A stretch of DNA of 52,599 nucleotides, from positions 1 to 52,599 of the forward strand of contig JAGXFI010000127.1 of assembly GCA_024637305.1 (NCBI GenBank), read 5' to 3'. Under the pieces are notes generated by a model that made no database searches, was not told where the DNA came from, and saw only the letters and a program-made list of their open reading frames with translations. Positions within the stretch are counted from its first letter, which is position 1. Each line of letters opens with the position of its first letter. The position numbers and the translations under genes are program-made. Below, piece after piece: positions 41,605 to 52,169 of this stretch. Source of the DNA: Sulfitobacter sp. (GTDB lineage: Bacteria; Pseudomonadota; Alphaproteobacteria; Rhodobacterales; Rhodobacteraceae).

Positions 41605-42624
41605 ATGACCGAAATCGACCCCACCGTCAGGCCCCAGCCGCTCCCCGAGGATATGGACCGTGCGTTGCGGCCGCAGATGCTGGACGAATTCGTGGGGCAG
41701 GCAGACGCGCGTGCGAACCTCAAGGTTTTCATCCAGTCGGCGCGGCAGCGGGGCGAGGCGATGGATCACACGTTGTTTCATGGCCCTCCGGGGCTCGGCA
41801 AGACGACGCTGGCGCAGATCATGGCGCGCGAGCTGGGTGTGGGGTTTCGCATGACGTCCGGCCCCGTTCTGGCCAAAGCGGGCGATCTGGCGGCGATCCT
41901 GACCAATCTCGAGGCGCGAGACGTGTTGTTCATCGACGAAATCCACCGCCTCAATCCGGCGGTCGAGGAAGTGTTGTATCCTGCACTGGAAGATTTCGAG
42001 TTGGATCTGGTCATCGGTGAAGGGCCGGCGGCCCGCACGGTGCGAATCGAATTGCAGCCCTTTACGCTGGTTGGCGCGACGACGCGGATGGGCCTTCTGA
42101 CGACGCCTTTGCGGGACCGGTTCGGGATACCGACGCGCCTGGAATTCTACAGTGAGGATGAATTGTTCATCATCGTGGACCGCAATGCGCGCAGGCTGGG
42201 TGCCCCGGCGGATGAACACGGTGCGCGCGAGATCGCAAAGCGCGCGCGCGGCACACCGCGTATCGCGGGGCGTTTGTTGCGTCGTGTCGTGGATTTCGCA
42301 CTGGTCGAGGGTGACGGACGGGTCACGCGCGAACTTGCGGACATGGCGCTGACACGGTTGGGCGTGGACCACCTTGGGCTAGATGGGGCGGATCGCCGGT
42401 ATCTGAATCTGATCGCCGAGAATTATCAGGGCGGCCCTGTCGGGATCGAGACGATCTCGGCAGCGCTGAGCGAGGCGCGCGATGCGCTGGAAGAAGTGAT
42501 TGAGCCATTCTTGCTGCAGCAGGGCCTGATCCAGAGAACGCCACGCGGGCGCATGTTGGCCGCCAAGGCCTGGACGCATCTGGGGCTTTCCGCGCCCAAG
42601 CGGGCTGGCGATCTGTTCGACTGA
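41605..42624 (+). CDS. ruvB: Holliday junction branch-migration ATPase RuvB
   Basis: 339 residues from ATG 41605 (GGAGTGAG upstream). AAA+ motifs are [14 protein letters not shown] (Walker A), [16 protein letters not shown] (Walker B) and [18 protein letters not shown] (sensor 1 and arginine finger region). The C-terminal winged helix includes [19 protein letters not shown]. It drives branch migration with RuvA. The gap of 42 bp after ruvA is short and the three genes form one operon. Confidence 0.98.
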   Translation: MTEIDPTVRPQPLPEDMDRALRPQMLDEFVGQADARANLKVFIQSARQRGEAMDHTLFHGPPGLGKTTLAQIMARELGVGFRMTSGPVLAKAGDLAAILTNLEARDVLFIDEIHRLNPAVEEVLYPALEDFELDLVIGEGPAARTVRIELQPFTLVGATTRMGLLTTPLRDRFGIPTRLEFYSEDELFIIVDRNARRLGAPADEHGAREIAKRARGTPRIAGRLLRRVVDFALVEGDGRVTRELADMALTRLGVDHLGLDGADRRYLNLIAENYQGGPVGIETISAALSEARDALEEVIEPFLLQQGLIQRTPRGRMLAAKAWTHLGLSAPKRAGDLFD

Positions 42625-42640
42625 GACCGGTCAGGAGTAT

Positions 42641-43279
42641 TTGACGATCATGCAAACAGGAGCAAATGACATCGAGGAACTGTTCACCCGCGAGGACGGG
42701 CAGTTCCTGTTCGCCCGTTGGGGGCGACCGATCTGCCCGGTGGTGTTCGGTGTCGATGATGCCACCCTTGCCGTCATAAAAGGCGCGCTGGAAGCTGTCG
42801 TCGAGGTCGCCGGTCATGAAACGGGCAACATGGACGCGGAGCTTGGCTCCAACCTGATGATGTTTTTCTTCGAAGACTGGGCAGAGTTGCCGCAAGTGCC
42901 GGGGATGGCCCGGCTGGTCCCGGATCTTGGACCTTTGGTCGCACGGCTTGAGGCGGCGGATGCCAATCAGTACCGGTTCTTCCGGTTCGATGAGCATGGC
43001 GCGATCAAGGCTTGTTTCGTATTTCTGCGCATGGACGTGCATCTCAAGGCAGTGCCTGCGTACACGCTGGGGCTAAGCCAGATCGTACAGTCGATGCTGT
43101 TGTGGTCCGATAAGGCCTTTCGCGAAACCTCCGCCCTGGTCGTTGCGGGCGATCACGTTGTGCTTCGGCCTGAAATTTCGGCGCTGATGCGGGCGGCCTA
43201 TGATCCGGTGTTGCCGGTCGCGGCGCAGGACAGCGCGCATGCGCTACGGCTCGCGGCGCGGATAGGAATGATGCAATGA
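42641..43279 (+). CDS. Uncharacterised protein between ruvB and ybgC
   Basis: About 212 residues. The start is uncertain: TTG 42641 lies close behind AGGAG, ATG 42650 is further from it. I recognise no family. The protein is acidic and soluble-looking, with FTREDGQFLFARWGRPICPVVFGV near the start and GLSQIVQSMLLWSDKAF in the second half; no signal peptide or membrane segment. A short Phe-rich strand (NLMMFFFEDWAEL) may be structural core. It ends in an ATGA overlap with ybgC, so it is translated with the tol-pal-linked thioesterase. Confidence 0.8.
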   Translation: MTIMQTGANDIEELFTREDGQFLFARWGRPICPVVFGVDDATLAVIKGALEAVVEVAGHETGNMDAELGSNLMMFFFEDWAELPQVPGMARLVPDLGPLVARLEAADANQYRFFRFDEHGAIKACFVFLRMDVHLKAVPAYTLGLSQIVQSMLLWSDKAFRETSALVVAGDHVVLRPEISALMRAAYDPVLPVAAQDSAHALRLAARIGMMQ

Positions 43280-43662
43280 CACACCGGTTCGATATCCGCA
43301 TCTTTTACGAAGATACCGATATGGCGGGGATCGTCTATTACGCCAATTACCTGCGCTACATCGAGCGGGCCCGCAGCGATATTGCCGAACAACTGGGGAT
43401 CGACCAGCGCGCGATGCGCGAGCAGGGGGTCGTGTTCGCGGTCACCCGTGTGGAGGCGGATTATATCCAAGCCGCACGGTTTGGAGACCGGCTGGTGGTT
43501 GAGACCACCCATGACGCGAAAGGTCCCGTTCGCTGGATGTTCGATCAGCAGGTTCTGCGCGACGGGCAGTTGATTTTTCGCGCCAAGGTCACCGCGATCT
43601 GCATGACGGCTGAGGGTAAACCCATGCGATTGCCAGCAAAACTCCGCCAATCGGAATTGTGA
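43276..43662 (+). CDS. ybgC: Tol-Pal-associated acyl-CoA thioesterase YbgC
   Basis: 128 residues, 4HBT hot-dog fold. The signature is FYEDTDMAGIVYYANYLRYIERAR with the catalytic Asp, followed by GVVFAVTRVEADYIQAARFGD. YbgC hydrolyses acyl-CoA or acyl-ACP thioesters and in many proteobacteria is the first gene of the tol-pal operon, as here. It overlaps the unknown protein upstream by four bases and precedes tolQ by 112 bp, which may contain a separate tolQ promoter. Confidence 0.95.
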   Translation: MTHRFDIRIFYEDTDMAGIVYYANYLRYIERARSDIAEQLGIDQRAMREQGVVFAVTRVEADYIQAARFGDRLVVETTHDAKGPVRWMFDQQVLRDGQLIFRAKVTAICMTAEGKPMRLPAKLRQSEL

Positions 43663-43774
43663 TCGGCGGGGGTGCGCCAAGGCTCTCGCTTTCTGGCTTG
43701 TGCTGAGGTAGATTCGTGCCAAACGGAGCCCGATAAAGCGGCCCGCAAGGCGTAACGAGCAAAGAGCAGGAAAC

Positions 43775-44470
43775 ATGCAGACAGCATTAATCGCAGCCCA
43801 AGTTGGGGGCAGCATATCCGTATGGTCAATGTTCGCAGAGGCGACGTTCACCGTTAAACTCGTGATGTTGCTGCTGGTCGTGGCCTCGTTCTGGTCGTGG
43901 TCGATCATCGTGCAGAAGATCATCCAGTATCGCGCCGCCAAGCGCGAAGCAGAGGCTTTCGACCGCGCCTTCTGGTCGGGTGAACCGCTGGACACGCTTT
44001 TCGACAGCATCGGTGCAGAGCCTTCGGGTCCGTCAGAGAATATTTTCGCCGCCGGAATGACTGAATGGCGGCGCTCGCATCGCGAGGATGGCGGGTTGAT
44101 CCCCGGTGCCACGGCGCGGATTGACCGGTCGATGGACGTGGCGATCGCCAAGGAGGCCGAGCGCCTGCAAAAAGGTCTGCCGGTGTTGGCGACGGTGGGG
44201 TCAACCGCCCCCTTTGTGGGGCTGTTCGGAACGGTCTTTGGTATCATGAACGCCTTCATCGAGATTGCCGAGCAACAGAACACCAACCTCGCCGTCGTCG
44301 CGCCGGGGATCGCGGAGGCGCTGCTGGCCACCGGGCTGGGCCTGATGGCTGCGATTCCGGCTGTTGTGTTCTACAACAAGCTGAGCGCGGACAGCGACCG
44401 GCTGCTGGGTGGCTACGAAGCTTTCGCCGACGAGTTTGCCACCATCCTCAGCCGTCAACTGGACAGCTGA
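43775..44470 (+). CDS. tolQ: Tol-Pal motor subunit TolQ
   Basis: 231 residues with three membrane segments: LVMLLLVVASFWSWSIIV near the N-terminus, and LPVLATVGSTAPFVGLFGTVFGIMNAFI and GIAEALLATGLGLMAAIPAVVFYN in the C-terminal half, the MotA/TolQ/ExbB signature. TolQ pentamers with TolR form the proton channel that powers TolA. The ATG at 43775 has GCAGGAAAC upstream. Confidence 0.97.
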   Translation: MQTALIAAQVGGSISVWSMFAEATFTVKLVMLLLVVASFWSWSIIVQKIIQYRAAKREAEAFDRAFWSGEPLDTLFDSIGAEPSGPSENIFAAGMTEWRRSHREDGGLIPGATARIDRSMDVAIAKEAERLQKGLPVLATVGSTAPFVGLFGTVFGIMNAFIEIAEQQNTNLAVVAPGIAEALLATGLGLMAAIPAVVFYNKLSADSDRLLGGYEAFADEFATILSRQLDS

Positions 44471-44473
44471 GCA

Positions 44474-44944
<471 letters not shown>

Positions 44945-44948
44945 TCCG

Positions 44949-46049
44949 ATGAACACCGGGCACGTCATCTCGGGGGTAGGGCATATTGGCCTGATCGGCT
45001 GGATGTTCCTTGGCGGGTTCATCAATCCGCAGCCCACGCCATTCGAGGTGACTGAGGTGGCCGTGATTTCCGGTGCCGAGTTTCAGGCAATGATAGACGC
45101 ACGTCAGGCACCCGCAGAGATAACCGAGACGGCGCAACCAGCGGCCCCGGTGGTGACGCCCGACGCCCCGGAGGTCGATGCCGAGCCTGAACCGGCGGAA
45201 CCTGAAACACCGCCGCCTGTGCCGGAGGTTGCCGAGGAAACGCCGCAAGAGCCTCCGACACCCGAAGAGACACCAGTTCCCGAAGTCAGCGAGGTTGCTC
45301 CCGAAGCGCCCGAGCCACCAGCCGAGGTGACGGTCGAAACCCCAGAAGTTGCCGAGCGCCCCGTTGAGCGGCCAGCGGACCGTATTGCGCCTACGCCTGC
45401 ACCCGCCCCCGAAGAGGACGTGCGTCCGTCCGAGACTGCCGAACCTGCGGTCACGCCTGAGGACACGGGTGAAACCGTCGAGCCGCCGCGCGAGGCGGCC
45501 GTGGTTCCCGAGGCAACCGACCGCACCGTGACAGAGGCGGATGAATCCCCCAAGGCGGCGGTGACGGCATCGCGTCGTCCGCCAGCCCGCCGCCCGGAAC
45601 CGCCGGCCCCCCGCCGCGTGGCAGAGACACCGACACCTGCGGCACCGACCGAAAGCGATACGGATGCTGCCGTACAGGCGGCCCTCGATTCCGCGCTGAG
45701 CAGTGCGACCGCGGATGTACCAACCGGCCCGCCGTTATCCTCGGGGGAAAAAGACGCCCTGCGGCTCGCGGTGCAGGGGTGCTGGGTCGTTGATCCGGGC
45801 GCACAATCTGCCGGTGTGACAGTCACTATCGCGATGTCGATGGAACAAAATGGCACAGTTGTGCAATCTTCCCTACGGATGATCGGCAGTGAAGGTGGCG
45901 ACGCCGGCGCTGTGGACGCGGCATTCCAGTCTGCGCGCCGTGCAATACTGCGCTGTCAAAAAGGCGGTTATGATCTACCGGCTGACAAATACGGCCAGTG
46001 GCAAGAAATAGAAATGACCTTCAATCCTGAAAGGATGCGGATCAGATGA
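44949..46049 (+). CDS. tolA: Tol-Pal energy-transducing protein TolA
   Basis: 366 residues in three parts: an N-terminal membrane anchor ([19 protein letters not shown]), a long Pro/Glu/Ala/Val-rich periplasmic stretch (about 45-245), and a C-terminal TolA domain (about 250-366) with [20 protein letters not shown] and [11 protein letters not shown]. It spans the periplasm and passes motor force to TolB-Pal. The acidic Pro-rich middle replaces the Lys/Ala helix of E. coli TolA, as in other Rhodobacterales. It starts four bases after tolR and overlaps tolB by four bases. Confidence 0.93.
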   Translation: MNTGHVISGVGHIGLIGWMFLGGFINPQPTPFEVTEVAVISGAEFQAMIDARQAPAEITETAQPAAPVVTPDAPEVDAEPEPAEPETPPPVPEVAEETPQEPPTPEETPVPEVSEVAPEAPEPPAEVTVETPEVAERPVERPADRIAPTPAPAPEEDVRPSETAEPAVTPEDTGETVEPPREAAVVPEATDRTVTEADESPKAAVTASRRPPARRPEPPAPRRVAETPTPAAPTESDTDAAVQAALDSALSSATADVPTGPPLSSGEKDALRLAVQGCWVVDPGAQSAGVTVTIAMSMEQNGTVVQSSLRMIGSEGGDAGAVDAAFQSARRAILRCQKGGYDLPADKYGQWQEIEMTFNPERMRIR

Positions 46050-47368
46050 GTATGCGGTTAATGATCGTCGGTTTGGCGCTTGTGGCGTCGTTTGGCCTGT
46101 CGCGTGGCTTGGAAGCGGAGCCGCTGAGGATCACCATCGAGGAAGGGATCATCGAGCCCTTGCCCATCGCCATTCCGGATTTTCAGGCAGAGACCGGCGA
46201 AGCAGGACAGTTGTCGCGCGATATTGCCCGCGTGGTCGCCCAGGATCTGACGGGAACGGGATTGTTCCGCGAAATCCCCGCATCCGCATTTATTTCGACG
46301 GTCAGCGATTTCGGCGCGGCGGTGCAATATGCCGACTGGAAGGCAATCAACGCGCAGGCTCTGGTTACCGGGGCCGTCAGTGTGACGGGTGGCAACGTCA
46401 ACGTGAAATTCCGTCTTTACGACGTATTCTCGGGGGCGGAACTTGGGGCAGGGCTGCAATTTTCCGGCACGACCGAAGGCTGGCGACGCATGGCCCACAA
46501 GGTGGCGGACGAGGTCTACAGCCGGATTACCGGCGAGGGCAAATATTTCGATAGCCGTGTCGTTTACGTATCCGAGACAGGACCGAAGGATGATCGCAAG
46601 AAACGGTTGGCGATCATGGACTATGACGGTGCCAACGTACAATTCCTGACCGACAGCAGCTCGATCGTGCTGGCCCCGAGGTTCTCGCCCGATGGCAATC
46701 GTATCCTGTACACCAGCTATGAAAGCGGGTTTCCGCGCATTTATGTGTTGGACATCGGATCGGTCCAGCGGCGTGTTCTGGAAAGCGGCGAAGGCACCAT
46801 GAGCTTTGCGCCGCGCTTTTCTCCCTCTGGTCAGACCGTGGTATTTTCGCTGACGACAGGCGGGAACACAGATATCTACACGATGGACATCGCAAGCGGT
46901 CAGACTGTTCGCCTGACCAATACACCGTCCATCGAAACCGCGCCCAGCTTCTCGCCCGACGGCAACCAGATCGTGTTCGAAAGTGACCGATCAGGCAGTC
47001 AACAGCTCTACATCATGTCCAGCACCGGGGGTGAAGCGACGAGAATCTCTTTTGGTGCAGGGCGTTACGGAACGCCTGTGTGGTCGCCTCGGGGTGATCT
47101 GGTGGCCTTTACCAAGCAGAATGCGGGACGGTTCCATATCGGTGTCATGCGGTTGGACGGATCGGAGGAACGGTTGCTGACCGCGTCGTTCCTGGATGAG
47201 GGGCCGACTTGGGCACCCAATGGCCGTGTCATCATGTTCGCGCGTGAGACCCAAGGCGAGGGGGGCGCGTCGTCGCTCTATACCGTCGACGTCACGGGAC
47301 GGGTTTTGAAACCGGTGCGAACCCCTGAAGGCGGGTCCGACCCTTCTTGGTCGCCCTTGCAAAAGTAA
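46046..47368 (+). CDS. tolB: Tol-Pal periplasmic beta-propeller protein TolB
   Basis: 440 residues with a signal peptide ([20 protein letters not shown]) and an N-terminal TolB domain (about 25-170). It is followed by six-bladed propeller repeats, each with the phrase FSPDGN or similar: [56 protein letters not shown] and [15 protein letters not shown]. It binds Pal and TolA. ATGA overlap with tolA. Confidence 0.97.
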   Translation: MSMRLMIVGLALVASFGLSRGLEAEPLRITIEEGIIEPLPIAIPDFQAETGEAGQLSRDIARVVAQDLTGTGLFREIPASAFISTVSDFGAAVQYADWKAINAQALVTGAVSVTGGNVNVKFRLYDVFSGAELGAGLQFSGTTEGWRRMAHKVADEVYSRITGEGKYFDSRVVYVSETGPKDDRKKRLAIMDYDGANVQFLTDSSSIVLAPRFSPDGNRILYTSYESGFPRIYVLDIGSVQRRVLESGEGTMSFAPRFSPSGQTVVFSLTTGGNTDIYTMDIASGQTVRLTNTPSIETAPSFSPDGNQIVFESDRSGSQQLYIMSSTGGEATRISFGAGRYGTPVWSPRGDLVAFTKQNAGRFHIGVMRLDGSEERLLTASFLDEGPTWAPNGRVIMFARETQGEGGASSLYTVDVTGRVLKPVRTPEGGSDPSWSPLQK

Positions 47369-47452
47369 TGAACGCGGCGCTTTCCAGACGGCGCGGCCCT
47401 GTGATAGACAGCGACAAAACAATAACGCTCCTGACCGTGAGGCTCGAATAAA

Positions 47453-47980
47453 ATGACTTTCAAATTTCCTGCGATAGTGCTGATGGGCGCGCTTGCGCTT
47501 TCTGCTTGTACCAATCCCGACCGCTTTGGTGGCCAAGGCGGTTTTGGCAGCGGCAATCCGACGGGCGGCGCGCCGCTGAACGGTGTTGTGCCTGGCAGCG
47601 CCAATGATCCTGCGTCCAGCGCTTATTTTCAGCAGGCGGTCGGCGACCGGGTCCTGTTTCAGGTGGATCAATCCAACCTGACGCCGGAAGGGCAGGCGAC
47701 GCTTGACGGTCAGGCCGCGTGGCTGATGACCAATATGAACTATCAGGCGGTGATCGAGGGTCACGCAGATGAGCAGGGTACCCGTGAATACAACCTTGCT
47801 CTGGGCGCACGTCGCGCCAATGCGGCGCGCGAATATCTGATTTCACGCGGTGTTCCCGCCGCGCGGCTTACGACGATCAGCTACGGCAAGGAGCGCCCGA
47901 TCGAGATCTGTTCGAACGAGGCATGTTATTCCAAGAACCGCCGCGCAGTGACCGTCCTGGCGGGCGGTCTGACAAGCTAG
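47453..47980 (+). CDS. pal: Peptidoglycan-associated lipoprotein Pal
   Basis: 175 residues. The lipobox is LALSACTNP, so the protein is a lipoprotein anchored at Cys of about position 22. The C-terminal OmpA-like domain has GDRVLFQVDQSNLTPEGQA, VIEGHADEQGTREYNLALG and RRAVTVL, the peptidoglycan-binding signature. A Gly/Asn-rich linker joins the two parts. Its 84-bp gap after tolB may include a promoter, as pal is often more strongly expressed than tolB. Confidence 0.97.
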   Translation: MTFKFPAIVLMGALALSACTNPDRFGGQGGFGSGNPTGGAPLNGVVPGSANDPASSAYFQQAVGDRVLFQVDQSNLTPEGQATLDGQAAWLMTNMNYQAVIEGHADEQGTREYNLALGARRANAAREYLISRGVPAARLTTISYGKERPIEICSNEACYSKNRRAVTVLAGGLTS

Positions 47981-47990
47981 GGGTGGCGGC

Positions 47991-48806
47991 ATGCGGTTTG
48001 CACTCATCATCGCGCTTGCGATCGGTTTCGGTCCTGTGTCCGCGCTGGCACAGGACGATCAGACATTGGCCGACATCCGCCAGCAACTGACCATCCTCAA
48101 CGTTGAAGTGCAGAAACTGCGCCGCGAATTGTCCACAACCGGGATGGCGACGGTGGACACGTCTGGTGGATCGGTTCTGGACCGCGTGAACACGATGGAA
48201 AGCGAACTGCAACGACTGACATCCAAGACCGAAGAGCTTGAATTTCGTATCAACCGCGTAGTCAGCGACGGAACAAAGCGAATCGGAGATCTCGAATTCC
48301 GGCTGGTGGAGTTGGAGGGCGGCGATGTGTCGCAACTGTCCGAAACTTCTACTCTGGGTGGCGCAAATGAAACCGCGACGCCCGCACCTGTCGGGACACT
48401 GCAAACAAACGAGACCCAGCTTGCCGTCGGTGAAGAGGAAGACTTCAAACGGGCGCAGGAGGCGCTCGCTTCCGGTGACTTTCGCACCGCCGCAGAGCAG
48501 TTTAAGACCTTTAATGAGACCTATCCGGGCGGCCCGCTAGCCGCCGAAGCGGAGCTGCGTCGTGGCGAGGCTCTAAACAGTGTCGGCGACACGCGAGAGG
48601 CTGCACGCGCTTTTCTCGCCAGTTTTGGTGCTGCTCCGGAAGGGCCGCTGGCGCCGCAATCGCTTTTTGAACTGGGCCGCGCATTGGGTAGCTTGGGTCA
48701 GACCCAAGAGGCATGTGTGACATTGGCTGAGGTCATCGCCCGTTTCCCTCAGTCCCCTTCCGCTGGTCAGGCGGCAGGGCAGAGACAGGCGTTGGGCTGT
48801 TCCTAG
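47991..48806 (+). CDS. cpoB: Tol-Pal cell division coordinator CpoB (YbgF)
   Basis: 271 residues: signal peptide ending ALAQ, an N-terminal coiled-coil (about 20-110) with LADIRQQLTILNVEVQKLRR, a Thr/Ala-rich linker and a C-terminal tetratricopeptide domain with FKRAQEALASGDFRTAAEQF, then AEAELRRGEALNSVGDTREA and LGRALGSLGQTQEACVTL. CpoB links outer-membrane constriction to septal peptidoglycan synthesis. It starts 10 bp after pal. Confidence 0.94.
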   Translation: MRFALIIALAIGFGPVSALAQDDQTLADIRQQLTILNVEVQKLRRELSTTGMATVDTSGGSVLDRVNTMESELQRLTSKTEELEFRINRVVSDGTKRIGDLEFRLVELEGGDVSQLSETSTLGGANETATPAPVGTLQTNETQLAVGEEEDFKRAQEALASGDFRTAAEQFKTFNETYPGGPLAAEAELRRGEALNSVGDTREAARAFLASFGAAPEGPLAPQSLFELGRALGSLGQTQEACVTLAEVIARFPQSPSAGQAAGQRQALGCS

Positions 48807-48810
48807 TCCG

Positions 48811-50067
48811 GTGGTGCGGTCGCTGGAAGAACAGGTCCGGCGGGCATTTCCGCAAATAATCCCCTCGAAACTCGGGGTGGCCGTTTCTGGGGGAAGCGAT
48901 TCTGTTGCGTTGCTGCACCTACTTGTCCGCCAGCTGGAAAATCATGACGTGCGGGTGCGCGCTGTCACCGTCAACCACAACCTGCGCGAAGGGGCAGCCG
49001 CCGAAGCGCGCGATGTCGGATCGCTTTGCCAGACGCTCGGTGTGGCGCATGATGTGCTGGAATGGACGGATTGGGACGGCAAGGGCAACCTTCAGAACGA
49101 AGCGCGCGGCGCGCGCTATGGGCTGATGGCAGACTGGGCGCGACAACATGGCGTCCCGGTGATGGCACTTGGGCACACCGCAAATGACCAGGCAGAAACC
49201 GTGTTGATGCGCCTTGCGCGCCGCTCGGGTGTGGACGGGTTGGCCGGCATGGCGGCCCGGCATGTCGCGCATGGGATTGATTGGATAAGGCCCTTACTGG
49301 GGATCGAACGGCAAACCTTGCGCGACTATCTGGTGTCCCACGGGGTGGGCTGGACCGAGGATCCCTCGAACGATGACATCGGATTTGATCGCATCAAGGC
49401 GCGGCGCGCACTGGTCGATCTTGGGGCTTTGGGTATCGACGTGGACACGCTTACCACTGTTGCGCATAACATGGCCGAAGCACGCAAGGCTCTGAATTGG
49501 CAGACATTTCTCGTCGCGCGCGAATTTGCGTGTGTCGATGCCGGGGCCGTCGTCCTTTGCGCCCGCAAATTGGGCACGCAACCCAATGAGATCCGGAGGC
49601 GTCTGTTGGTCCATGCGATCAGCTGGATTTCCGGCAAAGGCTATCCGCCACGACGCGAGGCTGTTGCGGCGTTGCTGCGTGCCCTTGCCGAAGGCAGCGG
49701 CAGTACGCTCGATGGCTGTCAGGTCACAATGCACCAAGATCAGGTCTGGATTTTCAGGGAATACCGGGTGGTTTCGCAGACCCGGTGCAGCCCTTGCGAA
49801 TTATGGGACGGTCGCTGGCGGTTGCATGGCACGCATCCGATGCCTGCACGCGAAGGGCTTGAGGTGCGTGCGCTGGGCGAGGATGGTCTGACCCGCATCG
49901 CCAATTGGCGTGAAACGCTCCGTCCGCGCGCGCTGCTGTTAGGCTCTCCATCGGTCTGGCAGGGCGACGATCTGATCGCGGCACCCGCCGCACAACCGGA
50001 CGGGACATGGCGCGCTGAACTGGACGGTGGCGAAGAACCATTCTTTGCCGGACTATTATCGCATTGA
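48811..50067 (+). CDS. tilS: tRNA(Ile)-lysidine synthase TilS
   Basis: 418 residues from GTG 48811 (GTG 48814 is one codon later). The PP-loop is VAVSGGSDSVALLHLL, followed by RVRAVTVNHNLREGAAAEAR and GHTANDQAETVLMRLARRSG, all TilS marks. It makes lysidine at position 34 of tRNA-Ile(CAU), so that AUA is read as isoleucine. It is 4 bp after cpoB and followed by ftsH, an order common in alphaproteobacteria. Confidence 0.96.
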   Translation: MVRSLEEQVRRAFPQIIPSKLGVAVSGGSDSVALLHLLVRQLENHDVRVRAVTVNHNLREGAAAEARDVGSLCQTLGVAHDVLEWTDWDGKGNLQNEARGARYGLMADWARQHGVPVMALGHTANDQAETVLMRLARRSGVDGLAGMAARHVAHGIDWIRPLLGIERQTLRDYLVSHGVGWTEDPSNDDIGFDRIKARRALVDLGALGIDVDTLTTVAHNMAEARKALNWQTFLVAREFACVDAGAVVLCARKLGTQPNEIRRRLLVHAISWISGKGYPPRREAVAALLRALAEGSGSTLDGCQVTMHQDQVWIFREYRVVSQTRCSPCELWDGRWRLHGTHPMPAREGLEVRALGEDGLTRIANWRETLRPRALLLGSPSVWQGDDLIAAPAAQPDGTWRAELDGGEEPFFAGLLSH

Positions 50068-50091
50068 ACATGGCGTCATCGTCTCTATCTT
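50064..50091 (+). promoter_or_regulatory. Candidate promoter of ftsH
   Basis: TTGAAC (50064-50069) and TATCTT (50086-50091) are 16 bp apart. The -10 context TCTATCTTAG also resembles the RpoH-type -10 of alphaproteobacteria, and ftsH is a heat-shock gene in E. coli. It begins right at the tilS stop, 78 bp before the ftsH start. Confidence 0.4.
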
Positions 50092-50145
50092 AGTAGGGTA
50101 CGCACGCTGCGGCGCTCGCCGTGGACATCTGTAGGAGAAGTTTCC

Positions 50146-52068
50146 TTGGGCAATTTTCGCAACCTCGCCTTCTGGGCTGTATTACTGCTGCTAATTCTGG
50201 CGCTGTTCAATCTGTTTGGCGGCAATGGTGGCAGCGGGCTCCAAAACCGCGAGATCAGTTATTCCGAGTTCGTGTCGGCCGTTGAATCCGGTCAGGTGAG
50301 CAACGTCACCCTTGATGGCGAACAAGTCCGCTTTCGTCGCGCTGACGGGGGGGACTATCTGACGATTCTTCCCTCGGACGCAGAGATCACCACGCTTCTG
50401 CTAGACAACAACATTCCGGTGCGCGCTGAAAAGCAGCAGGAATCGGGTCTGCAGTCCTTTCTGATGGCGATTTTCCCCATCCTTCTGCTGATTGGTGTCT
50501 GGATCTACTTCATGAACCGCATGCAGGGTGGCGGCAAAGGCGGTGCCATGGGCTTTGGCAAGTCCAAGGCGAAGATGCTGACTGAAAAACATGGTCGTGT
50601 GACGTTTGACGACGTGGCCGGCATCGACGAAGCCAAGGAAGAGCTTGAGGAAATCGTCGAATTCCTGCGCAATCCGCAGAAATTCAGCCGTCTTGGCGGG
50701 AAGATCCCCAAAGGCGCGTTGCTTGAAGGCCCTCCGGGTACTGGTAAGACGCTGCTGGCACGGGCCATTGCAGGTGAGGCTGGCGTGCCGTTCTTCACCA
50801 TCTCCGGTTCCGATTTTGTCGAAATGTTCGTCGGTGTGGGTGCGTCGCGTGTCCGTGACATGTTCGAGCAGGCCAAGAAAAACGCGCCTTGCATCGTGTT
50901 CATCGACGAAATCGACGCGGTGGGTCGCCACCGTGGTGCAGGTTACGGCGGCGGGAACGACGAACGCGAACAGACCCTCAACCAGCTTTTGGTCGAAATG
51001 GATGGTTTTGAGGCCAATGAGGGCGTAATCATCATCGCCGCGACCAACCGCAAGGACGTTCTGGACCCCGCGCTGTTGCGTCCCGGCCGTTTCGACCGCC
51101 AGGTGTCTGTCGGCAATCCTGACATCAAGGGTCGCGAAAAGATACTTGGTGTTCATGCTCGCAAGACGCCTCTTGGACCTGATGTCGATTTGCGGATCAT
51201 TGCACGCGGGACGCCCGGTTTCTCCGGTGCTGACCTCGCGAATCTCGTGAACGAGGCAGCGCTGACTGCCGCGCGTCTGGGGCGCAGGTTTGTCGCCATG
51301 ATGGATTTCGAATCCGCCAAGGACAAGATCATGATGGGCGCGGAACGCCGTTCCATGGTGTTGACGCAGGAGCAGAAGGAAAAGACCGCCTATCACGAAG
51401 CGGGGCATGCCATCGTCGGTATTTCGCTTCCCAAGTGCGATCCGGTCTACAAGGCCACGATCATCCCGCGCGGTGGTGCGTTGGGCATGGTGATGAGCCT
51501 GCCCGAAATGGACAAGCTGCAGATGTTCAAGGATGAGGCGGAACAGAAGATCGCCATGACGATGGCTGGCAAGGCTGCTGAAATCTTTAAATATGGTCCT
51601 GATTCTGTGTCGTCCGGTCCGATGGGTGACATCATGCAGGCCAGCCAGCTGGCCCGTGGCATGGTCATGCGGATGGGTATGTCCGACAAGGTCGGCAACA
51701 TCGACTATTCCGAAGCTGCCGCTGGTTATCAGGCCAACGGCGGGGCGGGTGGATTTTCGGTTTCTGCCGCGACGAAAGAGTTGATCGAGAGCGAGGTAAA
51801 ACGCCTCATCGACGACGGCTATGCTCGCGCTTACAAGATCATCGAGGACAACGCGGAGAAGTTTGAGCGCCTTGCCCAAGGGTTGCTGGAATATGAAACG
51901 CTGACCGGCGACGAGATCAAGCGTGTGATCGAAGGCAAACCGCCCACTGACCCGGATGAGAAAGATAAACCCGACGAAGGCAGCGCGCCTTCGGTGACTG
52001 CAATCCCCAAGGCAAAAGGCAAGAAGACGCCTCCGTCAGGCGGGCTGGAGCCGGAACCTTCGGTTTAA
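50146..52068 (+). CDS. ftsH: ATP-dependent zinc metalloprotease FtsH
   Basis: 640 residues, starting with TTG 50146 behind AGGAGAAG. Two N-terminal membrane segments (about 7-23 and 104-123) flank a periplasmic domain; then AAA+ with Walker A GPPGTGKT (195-202), Walker [17 protein letters not shown], and the second region of homology [20 protein letters not shown]. The protease site is HEAGH (about 417-421). It degrades membrane and regulatory proteins. The C-terminal Pro/Asp/Lys-rich tail is unstructured. A terminator follows. Confidence 0.98.
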   Translation: MGNFRNLAFWAVLLLLILALFNLFGGNGGSGLQNREISYSEFVSAVESGQVSNVTLDGEQVRFRRADGGDYLTILPSDAEITTLLLDNNIPVRAEKQQESGLQSFLMAIFPILLLIGVWIYFMNRMQGGGKGGAMGFGKSKAKMLTEKHGRVTFDDVAGIDEAKEELEEIVEFLRNPQKFSRLGGKIPKGALLEGPPGTGKTLLARAIAGEAGVPFFTISGSDFVEMFVGVGASRVRDMFEQAKKNAPCIVFIDEIDAVGRHRGAGYGGGNDEREQTLNQLLVEMDGFEANEGVIIIAATNRKDVLDPALLRPGRFDRQVSVGNPDIKGREKILGVHARKTPLGPDVDLRIIARGTPGFSGADLANLVNEAALTAARLGRRFVAMMDFESAKDKIMMGAERRSMVLTQEQKEKTAYHEAGHAIVGISLPKCDPVYKATIIPRGGALGMVMSLPEMDKLQMFKDEAEQKIAMTMAGKAAEIFKYGPDSVSSGPMGDIMQASQLARGMVMRMGMSDKVGNIDYSEAAAGYQANGGAGGFSVSAATKELIESEVKRLIDDGYARAYKIIEDNAEKFERLAQGLLEYETLTGDEIKRVIEGKPPTDPDEKDKPDEGSAPSVTAIPKAKGKKTPPSGGLEPEPSV

Positions 52069-52090
52069 CATTCAGGTTCAATCTGAAATG

Positions 52091-52122
52091 AAGGCCTCGC
52101 ATAACGCGGGGCCTTTTCTTTT
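52091..52122 (+). terminator. Rho-independent terminator after ftsH
   Basis: AAGGCCTCGC (52091-52100) pairs with GCGGGGCCTT (52106-52115), ten pairs including one G-U, with a five-base loop, followed by TTTTCTTTT. It lies 22 bp after the ftsH stop and closes the ybgC/tol-to-ftsH group. Confidence 0.9.
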
Positions 52123-52169
52123 AGGAAACCTTTGATCAATCTGCGCCAAAAGCCCGAGGAGATCCTGCA

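Noticed and set aside
45104-45856. Minus-strand Ser/Gly/Ala-rich open frame opposite tolA
   Set aside because: Mirror of the Pro/Glu/Ala-rich TolA linker, a known artefact of repetitive high-GC coding sequence.
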